Source of the DNA: Sporosarcina ureae DSM 2281
GTDB lineage: Bacteria > Bacillota > Bacilli > Bacillales_A > Planococcaceae
Direction: 5' to 3'
Assembly: GCF_000425545.1 (NCBI RefSeq)
Contig: NZ_AUDQ01000007.1
Coordinates: 1 to 64,000, forward strand
DNA: 64,000 bases
Shown: positions 47,327-56,423 of the stretch, piece after piece
Numbering within the stretch: the stretch's first letter is position 1
Layout: each line of letters opens with the position of its first letter
Made by a program: the position numbers and the translations under genes
The notes under the pieces: generated by a model
What the model was told of the DNA's origin: nothing
Database searches by the model: none
The model's input: only the letters and a program-made list of their open reading frames with translations

Positions 47327-48487
47327 ATGAGAACTATTAAGGACCGCTATGCCATTGTAGGCGTAGGAGAGAGCGAACGCTCAAGAAAATCGGGAACAAC
47401 GCCTCTGCATTTGGCGCTCGATGCGGCCAACGCAGCAATCAAAGATGCAGGTTTGAAAGCAACAGACATAGACGGATTCATGAACTATAACGAAGGGGAT
47501 TCCTGTACGTCTCACCAACTGGCAACGTATCTTGGTGTACGACCGAAGTACGTTAAGGATATCCAGGGTGGCGGAGCGAGTACGGAAATGTTGATCGCGG
47601 ATGCAGTGGCGCTCATTGAAGCAGGCCAACTGAACACGGTTTTGATCTATCGTTCTATGAACGGTAGTTCGGGGACTCGTGTAGGCCGAGGGTATGATCC
47701 TGATATGCTGCAAGGGGCATTGGCTGGCGGAAGTTTTGTGATTCCGTACGGATCGGCAAGTCCATCGCAATGGTTCGGCATGTATGCGACGCGTCACATG
47801 CATGAAACAGGCATTACGAAAGAACATCTCGGACATGTCTGCTTGAGTTTCTATGAGCATGCACAACGTAATCCGAAAGCCTTTCTGCACGGCAAGCCGT
47901 TAACGATGGAAAACTATCTCGCTACACCGGATATTAGTTCTCCATTCAATATCCATGATTCGTGCTTGGAGCTCGATGAAGGAAATGCGATCATCGTCAC
48001 ATCTGCCGAAAAAGCGGAAGACTGTACGTCAAAACCAGTCTATATCATGGGAATGGCAGCAAGACAATGTCATCCGCACGCTCATTACTGGAACGATATC
48101 GACCATGTCGCTTCAGATTACGTAGCGAAAGAACTCTACGAAAATGCGGGTGTAACACCGGACGATATCGATGTTGCCTCCATCTATGACTGTTTCAGCT
48201 GGGTTGTTATGCGCCAGCTTGAAGCATACGGATTTGCGAAACGCGGAGAAGTGGGAGAATTTGTTGCTGAAGGCAACTTGAAGATCGGCGGCAAACTGCC
48301 AACCAATACAGCGGGCGGCATGTTATCGGAAGGCTATACGCACGGAATGAATAACGCCATTGAAATCGTCAGACAGCTACGCCATGACTACGATGGAACA
48401 GCACGCCAAGTGGAAGATTGCAAGATCGGTATTTGTACAGGCTGGGCTGGACCGGATATCGCTGGCGCTATGATCTTACGAAACTAG
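47327..48487 (+). CDS. Thiolase-fold protein without thiolase Cys; probable Ltp2-type retro-aldolase
   Basis: 386 residues of the SCP-x/lipid-transfer thiolase subfamily. Where thiolases have CASG it reads DIQGGGASTEML, so the nucleophilic Cys is Gly. Where thiolases have G-H-P it reads MLSEGYTHG with Tyr337, and Tyr287 lies in ASIYDCFSW. The two Tyr are 50 residues apart, as are Tyr294 and Tyr344, the catalytic pair I recall for the steroid aldolase Ltp2. Thiolysis is therefore unlikely and C-C cleavage by retro-aldol chemistry likely. AGGAGG precedes ATG 47327. The DUF35 partner gene follows 11 bases later, as for Ltp2. Confidence 0.88.
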   Translation: MRTIKDRYAIVGVGESERSRKSGTTPLHLALDAANAAIKDAGLKATDIDGFMNYNEGDSCTSHQLATYLGVRPKYVKDIQGGGASTEMLIADAVALIEAGQLNTVLIYRSMNGSSGTRVGRGYDPDMLQGALAGGSFVIPYGSASPSQWFGMYATRHMHETGITKEHLGHVCLSFYEHAQRNPKAFLHGKPLTMENYLATPDISSPFNIHDSCLELDEGNAIIVTSAEKAEDCTSKPVYIMGMAARQCHPHAHYWNDIDHVASDYVAKELYENAGVTPDDIDVASIYDCFSWVVMRQLEAYGFAKRGEVGEFVAEGNLKIGGKLPTNTAGGMLSEGYTHGMNNAIEIVRQLRHDYDGTARQVEDCKIGICTGWAGPDIAGAMILRN

Positions 48488-48498
48488 GAGGAATCACT

Positions 48499-48936
48499 AT
48501 GACACAATCAACGACTGCTTATCAAAAACCTATTCCATTGAAAGATATAGATAATGCCCCGTACTGGGATGCAGCGGACCAACATCAACTGGCTCTGCAA
48601 AAATGTGATGATTGCAATGCATACTCACAACCGCCAGGCCCTACGTGCGCAAAATGCGGAAGTGAAAACGTTAGCTGGGAACAGTTCGGCGACGATATTA
48701 CAGCCACAGTCTATTCGTATGTGGTTTCCTACCGTCCATTCTTACCAGGCTTCCAGGATGAGTTACCGACGATTATCGCACTCGCACAGCTCGACAAAGT
48801 GCCGGAAGTGAAAATCATGGGCAATATCTTGAATTGCCAGGAAAAAGATTTGGAAATCGGTATGCCGATCCAAATGACATGGGTGGATATTACGGAAGAC
48901 CGTGCATTGCCACAGTGGATTCCAGCGACGAATTGA
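48499..48936 (+). CDS. DUF35 zinc-ribbon/OB-fold partner protein
   Basis: 145 residues. Zinc ribbon with Cys36, Cys39, Cys50 and Cys53 (CDDCNAYSQPPGPTCAKCG), then an OB-fold domain (ATVYSYVVSYRPFLPGF, IIALAQLDKVPEVKIMGNIL). Proteins of this family form complexes with thiolase-fold enzymes and are needed for aldolase activity of Ltp2. ATG 48499 follows AGGAGG. Its place directly after the thiolase-fold gene supports a complex. Confidence 0.93.
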   Translation: MTQSTTAYQKPIPLKDIDNAPYWDAADQHQLALQKCDDCNAYSQPPGPTCAKCGSENVSWEQFGDDITATVYSYVVSYRPFLPGFQDELPTIIALAQLDKVPEVKIMGNILNCQEKDLEIGMPIQMTWVDITEDRALPQWIPATN

Positions 48937-48967
48937 TCGATAGGCGATATAGAAAGGATGAGTGAGT

Positions 48968-50164
48968 ATGGATTTCTCTTTCACGAAAAAAGAAGAAAAA
49001 TTTAGAACCGAACTACGAACATGGCTTGAAGCGAACCTTCCTGAAGGGTGGCTAGAAGGCAAGCGCGATTTGCCGGAAGACTTGGATGAATACTCCCGTG
49101 TATTACGTGCATGGCAAAATAAATTGTATGAAGGTGGATGGGCAGCCATCGCTTGGCCGAAAGAATATGGCGGTCGCAACGCTAGCTTGATGGAAGAAAT
49201 CATCTACCATCAAGAAATGGTACGCGTCAAAGCGCCGCCACTTATCAACTATATCGGAATCCATATGGTAGGTCCTACGTTGATCGACATTGGAACGGAT
49301 GAACAAAAAGAGAAATATTTGAAGAAAATCCTGACGGGTGAAGAAATATGGTGCCAGGGCTATTCAGAGCCGGGTGCAGGATCAGATTTAACAGGACTTA
49401 AAACACGTGCGGTAAAAGACGGCGATCACTGGCTCATCAATGGCCAGAAAGTCTGGACGAGTTTTGGCCACGTGGCGGATAAATGCTTCCTGCTGACGAG
49501 AACGAGTACGCACCCGGAAAAGAAGCACCGTGGGATTACCGTCTTCATGATGGATATGCACCAGCCGGGAGTCGAAACGCTTCCGATTGTGCAGATGGAT
49601 GGACATAAAGACTTTAACGAAGTGTATATGACAGACGCTGTAGCGACAGATGCAGATATCGTCGGACAAGTAGACTCGGGCTGGCATGTATTGATTGCGT
49701 TGATGCTCCATGAGCGTACAGGGATCGGTGCGGAACTCTTCACACTCGAAAAGCAATTCAACGATACAGTGGAACTGGCACAGCAGTATAAAGTAAATGG
49801 CAAACCATTGATTGAAAATCCTGTAGTCAGACAAAAATTGGCGAATTTCTATGCCCGCGTACGTGGATCGCTACTGAATTACTATAAAAATCTGACCACT
49901 ACGATCAAAAACGGTCAACCAGGAGCGGAAACATCTATCGATAAGTTGGTGGTAACCGAATTGAACCAGGCACTCTCTGCATTTGCAGTGGAGATTCAAG
50001 GACATCAAGGTGTGCTATTTGATAAGGATGCCGTAGCGGATCCGAAGTGGCAGCATTTATTCCTCGCATCATTCGGACAGACAATCGGTGGCGGTACGAG
50101 TGAAGTGCAACGCAATACGATCGGCGAGCGCGTTCTGGGATTGCCGAAAGACATGGGACGTTAA
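48968..50164 (+). CDS. Acyl-CoA dehydrogenase subunit with catalytic Glu
   Basis: 398 residues, acyl-CoA dehydrogenase fold (CQGYSEPGAGSDLTGLKTRA, WLINGQKVWTSFGHVADKCF, GGGTSEVQRNTIGERVLGLP). The likely catalytic base is Glu249 in LMLHERTGIGAE. The R-x-Q-F-G flavin motif usually found after it is absent here. With the next gene this suggests an α2β2 heterotetramer like FadE28-FadE29. The ATG at 48968 suits the AAAGGA site; a GTG two codons earlier is possible. Confidence 0.92.
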   Translation: MDFSFTKKEEKFRTELRTWLEANLPEGWLEGKRDLPEDLDEYSRVLRAWQNKLYEGGWAAIAWPKEYGGRNASLMEEIIYHQEMVRVKAPPLINYIGIHMVGPTLIDIGTDEQKEKYLKKILTGEEIWCQGYSEPGAGSDLTGLKTRAVKDGDHWLINGQKVWTSFGHVADKCFLLTRTSTHPEKKHRGITVFMMDMHQPGVETLPIVQMDGHKDFNEVYMTDAVATDADIVGQVDSGWHVLIALMLHERTGIGAELFTLEKQFNDTVELAQQYKVNGKPLIENPVVRQKLANFYARVRGSLLNYYKNLTTTIKNGQPGAETSIDKLVVTELNQALSAFAVEIQGHQGVLFDKDAVADPKWQHLFLASFGQTIGGGTSEVQRNTIGERVLGLPKDMGR

Positions 50165-50184
50165 TAGATTTGGAGGGATGAAGT

Positions 50185-51318
50185 ATGGACTTTTCACTAA
50201 CAGAAGAGCAAGAAATGTTCCGTGGACATATCCGCAAAATGTTGGATAAATTCGGCGGTACACAGCTGGCTCGAGAAATGATTGACAATAATCCGCAAAA
50301 CCTGAAGAAGGTGTACACGACATTAGCTGAACTTGGATGCGGCGGCATCAACATTCCTGAAGAATACGACGGTATGGACTTGGATGCACTCGATCTCGTT
50401 CCGACGTTCGAAGAGATGGGACGTTCACTAGTACCCGGCTTGTTCATGGAAACTTCCGCGTTGGTAGTACCGATCCTTAAGAAATACGGAACAGAGCAGC
50501 AGAAACAACAGTATCTACCGAATATTGCTTCAGGAGAAAAACTCGTTTCATTCGCGGCACTGGAGCCGTTCAACGACTTTTCTCCCGCAGGTATCCAATG
50601 TACATTGGTGCGCCAAGACGGACAGTACGTGCTAAACGGCACGAAGACCCTTGTACCGGAAGTTGAACTTGCGGATGCATTCCTCGTATTGGTACGCACA
50701 AACCAAACGGATCAAGAAGACGGATTATCTCTTGTGTTGATCGACAAGACAAAAGGAATAAACATCGAGAAACAATCTTCTTTTGACGAATCAAAACATG
50801 TAGCGAAGATCGAATTCAATAATCTCGTTATCAAAGAAGATCAAATTATAGGTGAAGTAGACAAGGGATGGACACAGCTTCAAGAAGGTCTGTTGTACTT
50901 CAATGCCGCACTTAGTTCCTACATTGTCGGTGCAATGGAAAGCGTCGTCAATATGGCTACGGAATATGCAAAGATCCGGGAGCAATTCGGCCAAGCGATC
51001 GGACGTTTCCAGGCGATCAAACACAGTATCGTCAATATGAAAGTGAATTTGGAAATTGCCCGCTCCCTCAGTCATTATGCCAACTGGGTAGTGGACACGG
51101 ACGAACTCGACCGAGAAGCGGCTGTTTACAGCGCCCGTACATATGCGACGGAGAAATTCATCGAAGTCTCGGCACATAACGTCCAAATTCATGGCGGCAT
51201 CGGATTCACGGAAGAAATTGATTGCCACTTATATGTCAAGCGGGCTCGTTATTATGACCAGTATTTAGGCTCCACGCCTTTCTATCAAGAAAAAGTAGTC
51301 GCTTCACTAGGCTGGTAA
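50185..51318 (+). CDS. Acyl-CoA dehydrogenase subunit, non-catalytic partner
   Basis: 377 residues. It keeps the flavin motif R265-E-Q-F-G (AKIREQFGQAIGRFQAIKH) and the C-terminal VQIHGGIGFTEEIDCHLYVK. At the place of the catalytic Glu it reads LLYFNAALSS, without an acidic residue. It complements the upstream subunit: one supplies Glu, the other the FAD-contact Arg. GGAGGGATG precedes the start by a few bases. Confidence 0.92.
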   Translation: MDFSLTEEQEMFRGHIRKMLDKFGGTQLAREMIDNNPQNLKKVYTTLAELGCGGINIPEEYDGMDLDALDLVPTFEEMGRSLVPGLFMETSALVVPILKKYGTEQQKQQYLPNIASGEKLVSFAALEPFNDFSPAGIQCTLVRQDGQYVLNGTKTLVPEVELADAFLVLVRTNQTDQEDGLSLVLIDKTKGINIEKQSSFDESKHVAKIEFNNLVIKEDQIIGEVDKGWTQLQEGLLYFNAALSSYIVGAMESVVNMATEYAKIREQFGQAIGRFQAIKHSIVNMKVNLEIARSLSHYANWVVDTDELDREAAVYSARTYATEKFIEVSAHNVQIHGGIGFTEEIDCHLYVKRARYYDQYLGSTPFYQEKVVASLGW

Positions 51319-51336
51319 TTTGAAGGAGGAAAACAT

Positions 51337-52824
51337 ATGACGAACGTATCCGAGAAATCTAAATTGACGACTTACGGCAATATCATTAACGGCAAGTCGG
51401 TACAGGCGCAAGACGGAGCTGTATCAAACAGTATCGATCCATCTACAGCGGAAGTATGGGCGACCATTCCTTCTAGTAAAAAGGAAGACGCAGAACTGGT
51501 CATCCAGGCAGCACGCGCAGCATTCGATGACTGGGCGAATCTACCTGCCCGTACACGCGGCGACTATATGCGTAAGATTGGGGACATGATTCCCGAGTAT
51601 GCTGCGGAGTTGCTTGAACTTGAAACACGTAATAACGGTTGGGTACTAGATGAGTATCAGTATTTGGCGGAAGTGTTAAAGCAGGTTTGGTATGACGCAG
51701 CGGGAGCGGCATCTCTCGTAGGTGCACAAGGTCGTACGGTACAGATGGGCACAGGGGATTTTGGTTTCACTTCACGAAAGCCATACGGAGTAGTAGTTGG
51801 AATCTTACCTTGGAACGCACCTTTATTCACCTTTACAATTAAGGCTGCCTATGCGCTAGCGGCAGGGAATACGGTCGTCATTAAACCGTCTGAGAGTGCA
51901 GCGGTCGGATCATTGCGATATGGCGAGTTGATTTCACAAACCTTACCGCCTGGCGTACTGAATGTCATTTCAGGTGCGGGTCGTGAAATCGGGGATTACC
52001 TCGTCTCTCACAAAGAAGTGAATAAAGTGAGTTTGACAGGATCGAAAGCAACAGCGGAGCGTATCACAAAAGCGACTGCGCATTCACCGAAGTCGTTGAT
52101 CTTTGAACTCGGCGGAAAATCTCCGAATATCGTCTTTGAAGATGCGGACATCGAGCAAGCGGTACACGGATTGATCAACGGCATCTTCACACCGAACTCT
52201 GGCCAGATTTGTGTGGCAGGTTCACGCATGCTGATCCAGCGCTCTATTTACGACGAAGTGATTGGGCGTTTAAAAGAGTTGATGACGGACAATGAATTCG
52301 TCAAACACGGTGATACTCAGGATACGAGCAACACCATGGGGCCTATCGCGAATGAAGCGCAATTTCAGTCGGTATGCGGGTTTATCGATGAGGCATCAAA
52401 AGAAGAGTATGAAGTCGTCTTCGGAGGAAAATACGGTGGAGAAGCTGTCCTACCGGGGCAACCAGAATTTGCGGACGGTTATTGGGTGCAGCCTACGCTC
52501 GTTAAAGTAGCCGATAACAGTTCAAAACTAGCTCGTGAAGAAATTTTTGGTCCGGTGGCGGTCGCTATTCCGTTCGATACGGAAGAAGAAGCCGTTCAAA
52601 TTGCCAATGACACGAACTTCGGTCTGGCAGCGGGCGTATGGACGCAAAATCTCGGTCTTGCACATCGTATGATTGATAAGCTTCAGGCAGGTAATGTTTG
52701 GGTCAATACGTACGCTAGAGTAGGTGCAGATCTTCCATTTAGCGGCGTTAAAGAGAGCGGTTACGGTACAGACTCGGTTCTGGATTATACACTAGAAAAA
52801 GCTTGTGTCATCAATATTCGGTAA
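51337..52824 (+). CDS. NAD(P)-dependent aldehyde dehydrogenase
   Basis: 495 residues. Catalytic Cys292 in NSGQICVAGSRML and Glu257 in FELGGKSPNIVF; cofactor region GILPWNAPLFTFTIK and the glycine loop SLTGSKATAE. Oxidises an aldehyde to a carboxylic acid. In this operon the natural substrate would be the aldehyde released by the retro-aldolase, and the acid would then be re-activated by the acyl-CoA synthetase (inference). GGAGG precedes the ATG. Confidence 0.94.
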   Translation: MTNVSEKSKLTTYGNIINGKSVQAQDGAVSNSIDPSTAEVWATIPSSKKEDAELVIQAARAAFDDWANLPARTRGDYMRKIGDMIPEYAAELLELETRNNGWVLDEYQYLAEVLKQVWYDAAGAASLVGAQGRTVQMGTGDFGFTSRKPYGVVVGILPWNAPLFTFTIKAAYALAAGNTVVIKPSESAAVGSLRYGELISQTLPPGVLNVISGAGREIGDYLVSHKEVNKVSLTGSKATAERITKATAHSPKSLIFELGGKSPNIVFEDADIEQAVHGLINGIFTPNSGQICVAGSRMLIQRSIYDEVIGRLKELMTDNEFVKHGDTQDTSNTMGPIANEAQFQSVCGFIDEASKEEYEVVFGGKYGGEAVLPGQPEFADGYWVQPTLVKVADNSSKLAREEIFGPVAVAIPFDTEEEAVQIANDTNFGLAAGVWTQNLGLAHRMIDKLQAGNVWVNTYARVGADLPFSGVKESGYGTDSVLDYTLEKACVINIR

Positions 52825-52840
52825 ACAACCAGTAACGTCT

Positions 52841-52901
52841 GATCTGTGGCGGGAGGGCTTCGGTTTTGCACCAAGCATATCGAAACCTTCTTCTGCAGAT
52901 C
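52841..52901 (+). other. Imperfect hairpin between aldehyde dehydrogenase and MFS genes
   Basis: GATCTG opposite CAGATC with CGGTTT opposite GAAACC inside. No clear T tract follows. It may tune expression of the three downstream genes, or be an mRNA processing site. 160 bases are without a gene here. Confidence 0.35.
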
Positions 52902-52984
52902 TTCACTTTAAACCACACCTAGATTTGACATAATGAATAAAGCTTGTAAGAACTATGACACCATCGATAAAGGGGGGCCACTAT

Positions 52985-54427
52985 ATGAATGAAGCGGCAT
53001 TGAAAGATCAATCGATTAATAGGGGTTTTTTATTCATAAGTTTCGGAGCATTCTTTATTATGTTAAGTTTAGCAACCCATCTTCCCGCATATCCGCATAT
53101 GCTGGCGGAATTTAATCTGACGCCGGGATACGCAGTCTGGATGCAGCTGGGTCTGGCTGTTGGTTTAACAGGATTCCAGCCATTACTTGGATGGATTGGA
53201 GATTCGTTCGGATTGAAGATCGTCATCCTAATTGGCGGTATTTTCATGGTCATCGGATCATTGCTCGTAGCCTTCTCGTTTTCTTTCTGGGTGCTCGTTC
53301 TTGGTTTATTCTTTAAAGGTATTTCGGGCGCGGCGATTGCACCATCAGGGATTGCCTATGCTGGTAAATTCATGGTCGGGACACAGCGGGGAAAAGCGAT
53401 TGGAACGTTTGCGGCGTTTATTACAATCGGTGCAGTATTTGGTCCAGTCATCAGCGGTATGATTGTTGATACAGCGAACTGGCAGGCAAGCTTTATATTC
53501 ACTGCTATTCTTGGTGGTTTAGGCATTGCACTCTTTGCTTTTGTTCCGCATGTCAAAGTACAAGCACGTAAGAAGCTGGATGTTCTAGGATTGATTTTCG
53601 TCATCGCTCTATTGCTCGGTTTGCTGACGATTCCAACCTTCATCAACAGCTTCGGAATCGAATCTGGAATGTGGATTCCATCATTGCTAGTATTCGTCAC
53701 TGCGTTGATCATGTTGATCTTTGTAGAGAAAAAACAAAAAGCACCGTTGCTCGATTTGGAGTACGTTGCGAATCGGAACTTCTGGGTACCTACAACGATT
53801 GCTGTATTCATCTTCCTTGGTTACTCGGGTGTGATGTACTTATTAACATTCTTTGTACAGAACGTACAAGGAAAAGCCGCTACAACAGTAGGCTTCCTGC
53901 AGATGGCCGTATTCCTTGGCACATCGGTTGCAGCCTATTTAAGCGGAAGAATTATGAAAAAGCTATCAGCACGATTGATTATGGGATCGGGAATTCTCGT
54001 CTTTTCTTCCGGAATCATCATGTTAAATTTCGTTACACTTACAACATCGTTTACGTATTTGTTCATTGCTATGAGTCTGGTCGGTATCGGTGTTGGTTTC
54101 CAAACACCTGTAGTCAAAGGACTTGTCGTGTCTAAAGCTTCAACTGAACGAATGAATGTCGTGACATTTACGAATACGGTAATTGAAAACCTGGCACAGA
54201 GAATGGGCGCGTCGTTAGCACTTGTTGCTTTCTCTATCTTCTCAGCGAGCGGTAATAATGTTGGGGCAGTAGTGAATACATCTTGGGTGATTATGGGCTT
54301 CATCGTCATCGCGTTGTTATTCTTACCATTGATTCCTCGAACGATTCCTGGAATTCACACGAGTGAAGCCGATTTGGTCGATACCAATGTAGTGCCGAAA
54401 GCGTTACAAACTGAAGAAATCAAATAA
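52985..54427 (+). CDS. MFS transporter
   Basis: 480 residues, about 14 membrane helices, DHA2-like. Motif A region is GWIGDSFGLKIVILIGG; motif C-like GKAIGTFAAFITIGAVFGPV. It probably imports the operon substrate, although related proteins export drugs. ATG 52985 has AAAGGGGGG upstream. It is separated from the preceding gene by 160 bases but lies inside the operon, directly ahead of etfB. Confidence 0.88.
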   Translation: MNEAALKDQSINRGFLFISFGAFFIMLSLATHLPAYPHMLAEFNLTPGYAVWMQLGLAVGLTGFQPLLGWIGDSFGLKIVILIGGIFMVIGSLLVAFSFSFWVLVLGLFFKGISGAAIAPSGIAYAGKFMVGTQRGKAIGTFAAFITIGAVFGPVISGMIVDTANWQASFIFTAILGGLGIALFAFVPHVKVQARKKLDVLGLIFVIALLLGLLTIPTFINSFGIESGMWIPSLLVFVTALIMLIFVEKKQKAPLLDLEYVANRNFWVPTTIAVFIFLGYSGVMYLLTFFVQNVQGKAATTVGFLQMAVFLGTSVAAYLSGRIMKKLSARLIMGSGILVFSSGIIMLNFVTLTTSFTYLFIAMSLVGIGVGFQTPVVKGLVVSKASTERMNVVTFTNTVIENLAQRMGASLALVAFSIFSASGNNVGAVVNTSWVIMGFIVIALLFLPLIPRTIPGIHTSEADLVDTNVVPKALQTEEIK

Positions 54428-54461
54428 ATTGCGCGACAAAGTATAGAGAGGAGTCTTTAAT

Positions 54462-55235
54462 ATGAATATTTATGTACTACTGAAAAAAACATTCGACACG
54501 GAGGAAGCGATTTCCGTGTCGGGCAATCAAATAGATGAAAGTGGTGCGGAGTTCATTATTAATCCATACGACGAATACGCAGTCGAAGAAGCGATCCAGC
54601 AACGCGACAAGCACGGCGGAACTGTAACGGTTGTGACGATTGGTGATGAGGACTCAGAGAAGCAATTGCGTACGGCACTTGCGATGGGTGCGGATGAAGC
54701 GGTACTCATCAATACGAGTGACGACCTGGATGAAGGGGATCAATTCACAACAGCTAAGATTCTCGAGACATTTTTTGAAGGAAAAGAAGTGGATTTGATC
54801 CTCGCGGGAAATGTAGCAATTGACGAAGCAAGCGGACAAGTAGGACCTCGTCTTGCGGAGCGTTTAAATATGCCTTTCATTACGACGATCGTCAAGCTGG
54901 ATATTGAAGACGGCACGGCGGAAATCGAGAAAGACCTTGAAGGGGATCTCGAGAAAATTGATGTATCCTTGCCGGTGCTCGTAACGTGTCAGCAAGGACT
55001 GAATGAACCGAGATACACGTCCCTTCCAGGTATCATGAAGGCAAAGAAAAAGCCGCTTGAGCAACTTGAACTCGATGATCTAGATCTCGATGAAGACGAT
55101 GTGGAAGCAAAAACGGCAACGATTTCTATTTTCTTACCACCTAAAAAGCAAGCAGGACGCATTTTGGTAGGCGAAACGGGAGAGCAAGTCAAAGAACTGG
55201 TCAGCTTATTGTCTAGTGAAGCGAAAGTAATCTAA
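54462..55235 (+). CDS. etfB: Electron transfer flavoprotein β subunit
   Basis: 257 residues; MNIYVLLKKTFDTEEAISVS start, AMGADEAVLI nucleotide region, LAGNVAIDEASGQVGPRLAE and the recognition loop region. Accepts electrons from the acyl-CoA dehydrogenase pair. The acidic segment LDDLDLDEDDVE near 200 is longer than usual. GAGAGGAG precedes the ATG. Confidence 0.95.
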   Translation: MNIYVLLKKTFDTEEAISVSGNQIDESGAEFIINPYDEYAVEEAIQQRDKHGGTVTVVTIGDEDSEKQLRTALAMGADEAVLINTSDDLDEGDQFTTAKILETFFEGKEVDLILAGNVAIDEASGQVGPRLAERLNMPFITTIVKLDIEDGTAEIEKDLEGDLEKIDVSLPVLVTCQQGLNEPRYTSLPGIMKAKKKPLEQLELDDLDLDEDDVEAKTATISIFLPPKKQAGRILVGETGEQVKELVSLLSSEAKVI

Positions 55236-55264
55236 GCAATCTACAAAACGAAAGGAGTTTTACT

Positions 55265-56251
55265 ATGAGTGAAAAGATACTAGTAATCGGGGAATTGCAG
55301 CAAGGGGTTCTTCGTAAAGTAAGTTATGAGACGATTGCAGCGGCAAAACAACTAAATGCTAACGCAGAAATTTTGGCATTGGTACTAGGTGACGGAGACT
55401 TGCAGCATCCGGCTGAAGAAATGATTCACTATGGTGCAGATCGAGTCATTACCGTCTCACATGCAAACTTGAGCAATTATACATCGGAAGGCTACGGACA
55501 GGTCATTATGGAAGTGATGCATGACGAGAACCCATCTGGCATTATCATGGGTCATACGTCAGTCGGTAAAGATGTGACACCTAAAATCGCAAGCCGCTTG
55601 GAACTTGGATTGATCTCAGATGCGGTGGCAATCGAAAAAGAAGACGATCAAGTCATCTTCACTAGACCGATTTACTCCGGTAAAGCGTTTGAAAAGAAAG
55701 TGATGAAGGACGAAGGTCTGCTATTCGCCACGATCCGTCCGAATAATATTTCTGCATTGGAACCTGACGCTAGCCGAACGGGTGACATCATAGCAAGAGA
55801 AGTGGATGTCAAAGACTTGCGTACGATCGTTAAAGAAGTGATCCGCAAGAAAACGGAAGGTGTAGATTTATCTGAAGCGAAAATCGTAATTGCGGGCGGA
55901 CGCGGTGTTAAGAGCGCCGAAGGGTTCAATGCATTGTATGAGCTGGCAGACTTGTTAGGTGGCGCTGTAGGGGCTTCTAGGGGCGCCTGTGATGCAGATT
56001 ACTGCGATTACTCGCTGCAAATCGGTCAAACCGGAAAAGTGGTTACGCCCGATCTCTATATCGCGGTAGGTATTTCCGGTGCGATCCAGCATATGGCAGG
56101 TATGTCGAACTCCAAAGTGATTGTCGCGATCAACAGTGACGAAGAAGCAAATATCTTCAAGATGGCAGATTACGGCATCGTCGGCGACTTGTTCGAAGTT
56201 CTGCCGTTATTCATCGAAGAACTCAAATTGCAAGGCGCGTTAGTATCCTAA
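55265..56251 (+). CDS. etfA: Electron transfer flavoprotein α subunit
   Basis: 328 residues. The FAD domain is at the C-terminus: AKIVIAGGRGVKSAEGF, GAVGASRGACDADYCDYSLQ, IGQTGKVVTPDLYIAVGISG and AINSDEEANIFKMADYGIVG. The SRGACDADYCDY loop departs from the usual SRAAVDAGW form, suggesting a dedicated ETF and not the housekeeping one. AAAGGAG precedes the ATG. Last gene of the operon, followed by a strong terminator. Confidence 0.95.
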   Translation: MSEKILVIGELQQGVLRKVSYETIAAAKQLNANAEILALVLGDGDLQHPAEEMIHYGADRVITVSHANLSNYTSEGYGQVIMEVMHDENPSGIIMGHTSVGKDVTPKIASRLELGLISDAVAIEKEDDQVIFTRPIYSGKAFEKKVMKDEGLLFATIRPNNISALEPDASRTGDIIAREVDVKDLRTIVKEVIRKKTEGVDLSEAKIVIAGGRGVKSAEGFNALYELADLLGGAVGASRGACDADYCDYSLQIGQTGKVVTPDLYIAVGISGAIQHMAGMSNSKVIVAINSDEEANIFKMADYGIVGDLFEVLPLFIEELKLQGALVS

Positions 56252-56266
56252 CTACTAACCATTCAT

Positions 56267-56313
56267 AAAACAGCTTGGAAAGTTCGATTACCGAACTTTC
56301 CAAGCTGTTTTTG
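56267..56313 (+). terminator. Terminator of the catabolic operon
   Basis: AACAGCTTGGAAAGTTCG and its exact complement form an 18-bp stem with a 5-base loop, then TTTTT. Confidence 0.95.
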
Positions 56314-56423
56314 CGTTCTAGTTTTTACTACATATCACTTCTACTGAAACAAAAGTAAATAGTGAAACTTGGAAATCCATGTTATACTATTCTGAACTTA
56401 CGGTTTATCGGAGGGGACTATAT

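Noticed and set aside
49935-50699. 254-codon minus-strand frame across the two acyl-CoA dehydrogenase genes
   Set aside because: Antisense shadow of well-supported genes.
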